Under the pieces are notes generated by a model. The model searched no databases. It was given only the letters and a program-made list of their open reading frames with translations, and was not told where the DNA came from. Of a stretch of 64,000 nt of DNA, positions 62,604 through 64,000 are shown piece after piece (the first letter of the stretch is position 1; the number at the start of each line of letters is the position of its first letter). The stretch comes from Trematomus loennbergii (Eukaryota > Chordata > Actinopteri > Perciformes > Nototheniidae), in NCBI GenBank assembly GCA_012861695.1, contig JAAOOA010000165.1, forward strand, positions 124,001 through 188,000. Direction: 5' to 3'. Both the position numbers and the translations under genes were made by a program.

Positions 62604-64000
62604 AACAACCATTTGATTTTCTACAGAAAGATTCACTCTCACTAAATGTAATAAATGTATTCAACTGGGGAAGTACATTGTACACATTGTTAATGTTTCA
62701 GAATCTGATCACATATGGTTCACCTTGATGAGACGCATAAAAACACATAAAATACTGATGAGTATGTTCTAATGTACTCTAGTTTATTCTACGGATTGCA
62801 CTTCCTGCCGTCATGACTTGAAGTGATCAGAAAACTATTTACTCAGAAATAAACTTTTGCCACTTCTTTATATGTCAGGGGGACAAGAAAAGTATTTATT
62901 GTCTCAGAATTGTGTGTTCAAAAAGTGTTTCATACTTGCAGACATTACTAGTGGAAGTAATGCACTCCTTTTTCATTAGTAAAATACTGTATATATATAT
63001 AATTTTCAATTGAGGGGAAAATGATGGGTCTCTGGTGTGTTTTAAAGGGGAAGTTCAGGATTGATTATTGAATTATAGTATATTGGTACAAAATGTATTT
63101 ACAGTTACTTGGAAATCAACAATACTGATCATTAAACATTAGGCTGCAGTGGTTTACAAACCAGGGAAATTAAATGTTACATCTCAGCTGTCTGTTGTGT
63201 TATGTTAATTGTATTTCGTCCACCTCTCTGCACACTGCTTGTAAAGTTTGAACAAAGCCTCAATGGATTAAAAAAAAGGAACAAAGAATGTTATTTTGTG
63301 TGTTTTTTAAATGTACTTACTGAAGTACAGTTTTCACTAGTTCTCAATTAGGGAAAGTATCTTAAAAAATGTACTTAACTATTTCCATTTCTACTTAACT
63401 ACATTTGTCTGATAGATTTGGTTCTTCTGAAGCTTTATAAACTATTTAAAACCCTCTTGGATCAGCTGATCATAGATATTAAGATTGCTGTATATGTTTG
63501 TTAGAAATAAGGCCATCAACTGGTTAGCTTAGCTTAGCATAAAGACTGGAAACAGGGGAAGACAAAGCCAGCCTGTCCAAAGGTAACAAAATCCACCTAT
63601 CAGCAGCTCTGAATCCAGTTTGTTTAATCCATACCAAATCAGAGGAGTAAAAACATCAATAAGACGTTTAACAGGGGATTATGGGTCGGGCTATTTCTTG
63701 ACTGGGACCAAAACAAGTTGCCAAATTGTTTTTACATTTCAGTTTTCGTACAGAGATATATTAAGTACACTTAAATGTGTATTTTGTCACTCACTATTTC
63801 CCCCTTTTCCTAGTATATATGCTAAACTAAGCTAATCTAAGTGTCTGATGGCTGCAGCCTGTGTCAGTGAGAGCGGTCTGACTGGTTGGACTGCTTCTAA
63901 TGATTATGATCTCATTCTTCACCTTGAACACACTCCAGCACTGCCTGTACAGGTGAGACTAACTCACTGCAAACGTCCCGTCTGACTGGGAGATAAATAA
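62604..64000. repeat. duplicated 3' flank of TRIM unit 6
   Basis: Matches 52244-53620. It runs to the window edge, so the array probably continues. Confidence 0.75.

Overview
The window looks like a teleost fish chromosome, probably percomorph. It has long CA/TG runs, tRNA-derived SINEs, L2/CR1-type LINE tails ending in 'TATATAAATAAA', many DNA-transposon remnants, and eukaryotic splice signals. No complete, undamaged protein-coding gene could be read here. Species cannot be told from the sequence.

The backbone is an array of six tandem duplicated units on the + strand. Each carries a copy of one TRIM-family E3 ubiquitin ligase gene (RING, two B-boxes, coiled coil, PRY-SPRY). The copies are at 1-1293 (5' cut by the window edge), 9071-9745 (internally deleted), 24006-25625, 39111-40748, 50588-52243 and 60989-62603. 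In copies 3 to 6 the whole protein (about 545 codons) sits in one exon. It is preceded by a conserved non-coding exon ending in a GTGAGT donor and by a roughly 0.8-1.5 kb intron ending in TTTTGTCCTCAG. Directly upstream of that first exon, all four copies keep an exact ISRE (AGTTTCNNTTTCCC) overlapping a STAT/GAS palindrome (TTCCCRGAA), so the family is probably interferon-controlled. Every copy contains several 1-2 base indels. These may mark pseudogenes or uncorrected long-read errors, and some are shared between copies.

Three fragments of an astacin zinc-metalloprotease gene lie between the TRIM copies on the - strand (20850-21964, 31943-34575, 46130-46751). Only the middle one keeps the HExxHxxGxxH exon, and it has lost its last codons to a transposon.

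The rest is duplicated flanking DNA and transposable elements. These include a solo LTR (7679-8545), an LTR element with three LTR copies (35334-37680), a Harbinger-like element carrying a Myb/SANT-like gene (15879-18902), a TTAA-flanked MITE (49284-49646), a MITE nested in a LINE (55240-56334), L2-type LINE pieces, SINEs and several minisatellites. Shared insertions give a duplication history: TRIM copies 3 and 5 are sisters, and copies 2 and 6 are sisters. The stretch 12476-15060 is largely unrecognised single-copy-looking DNA.
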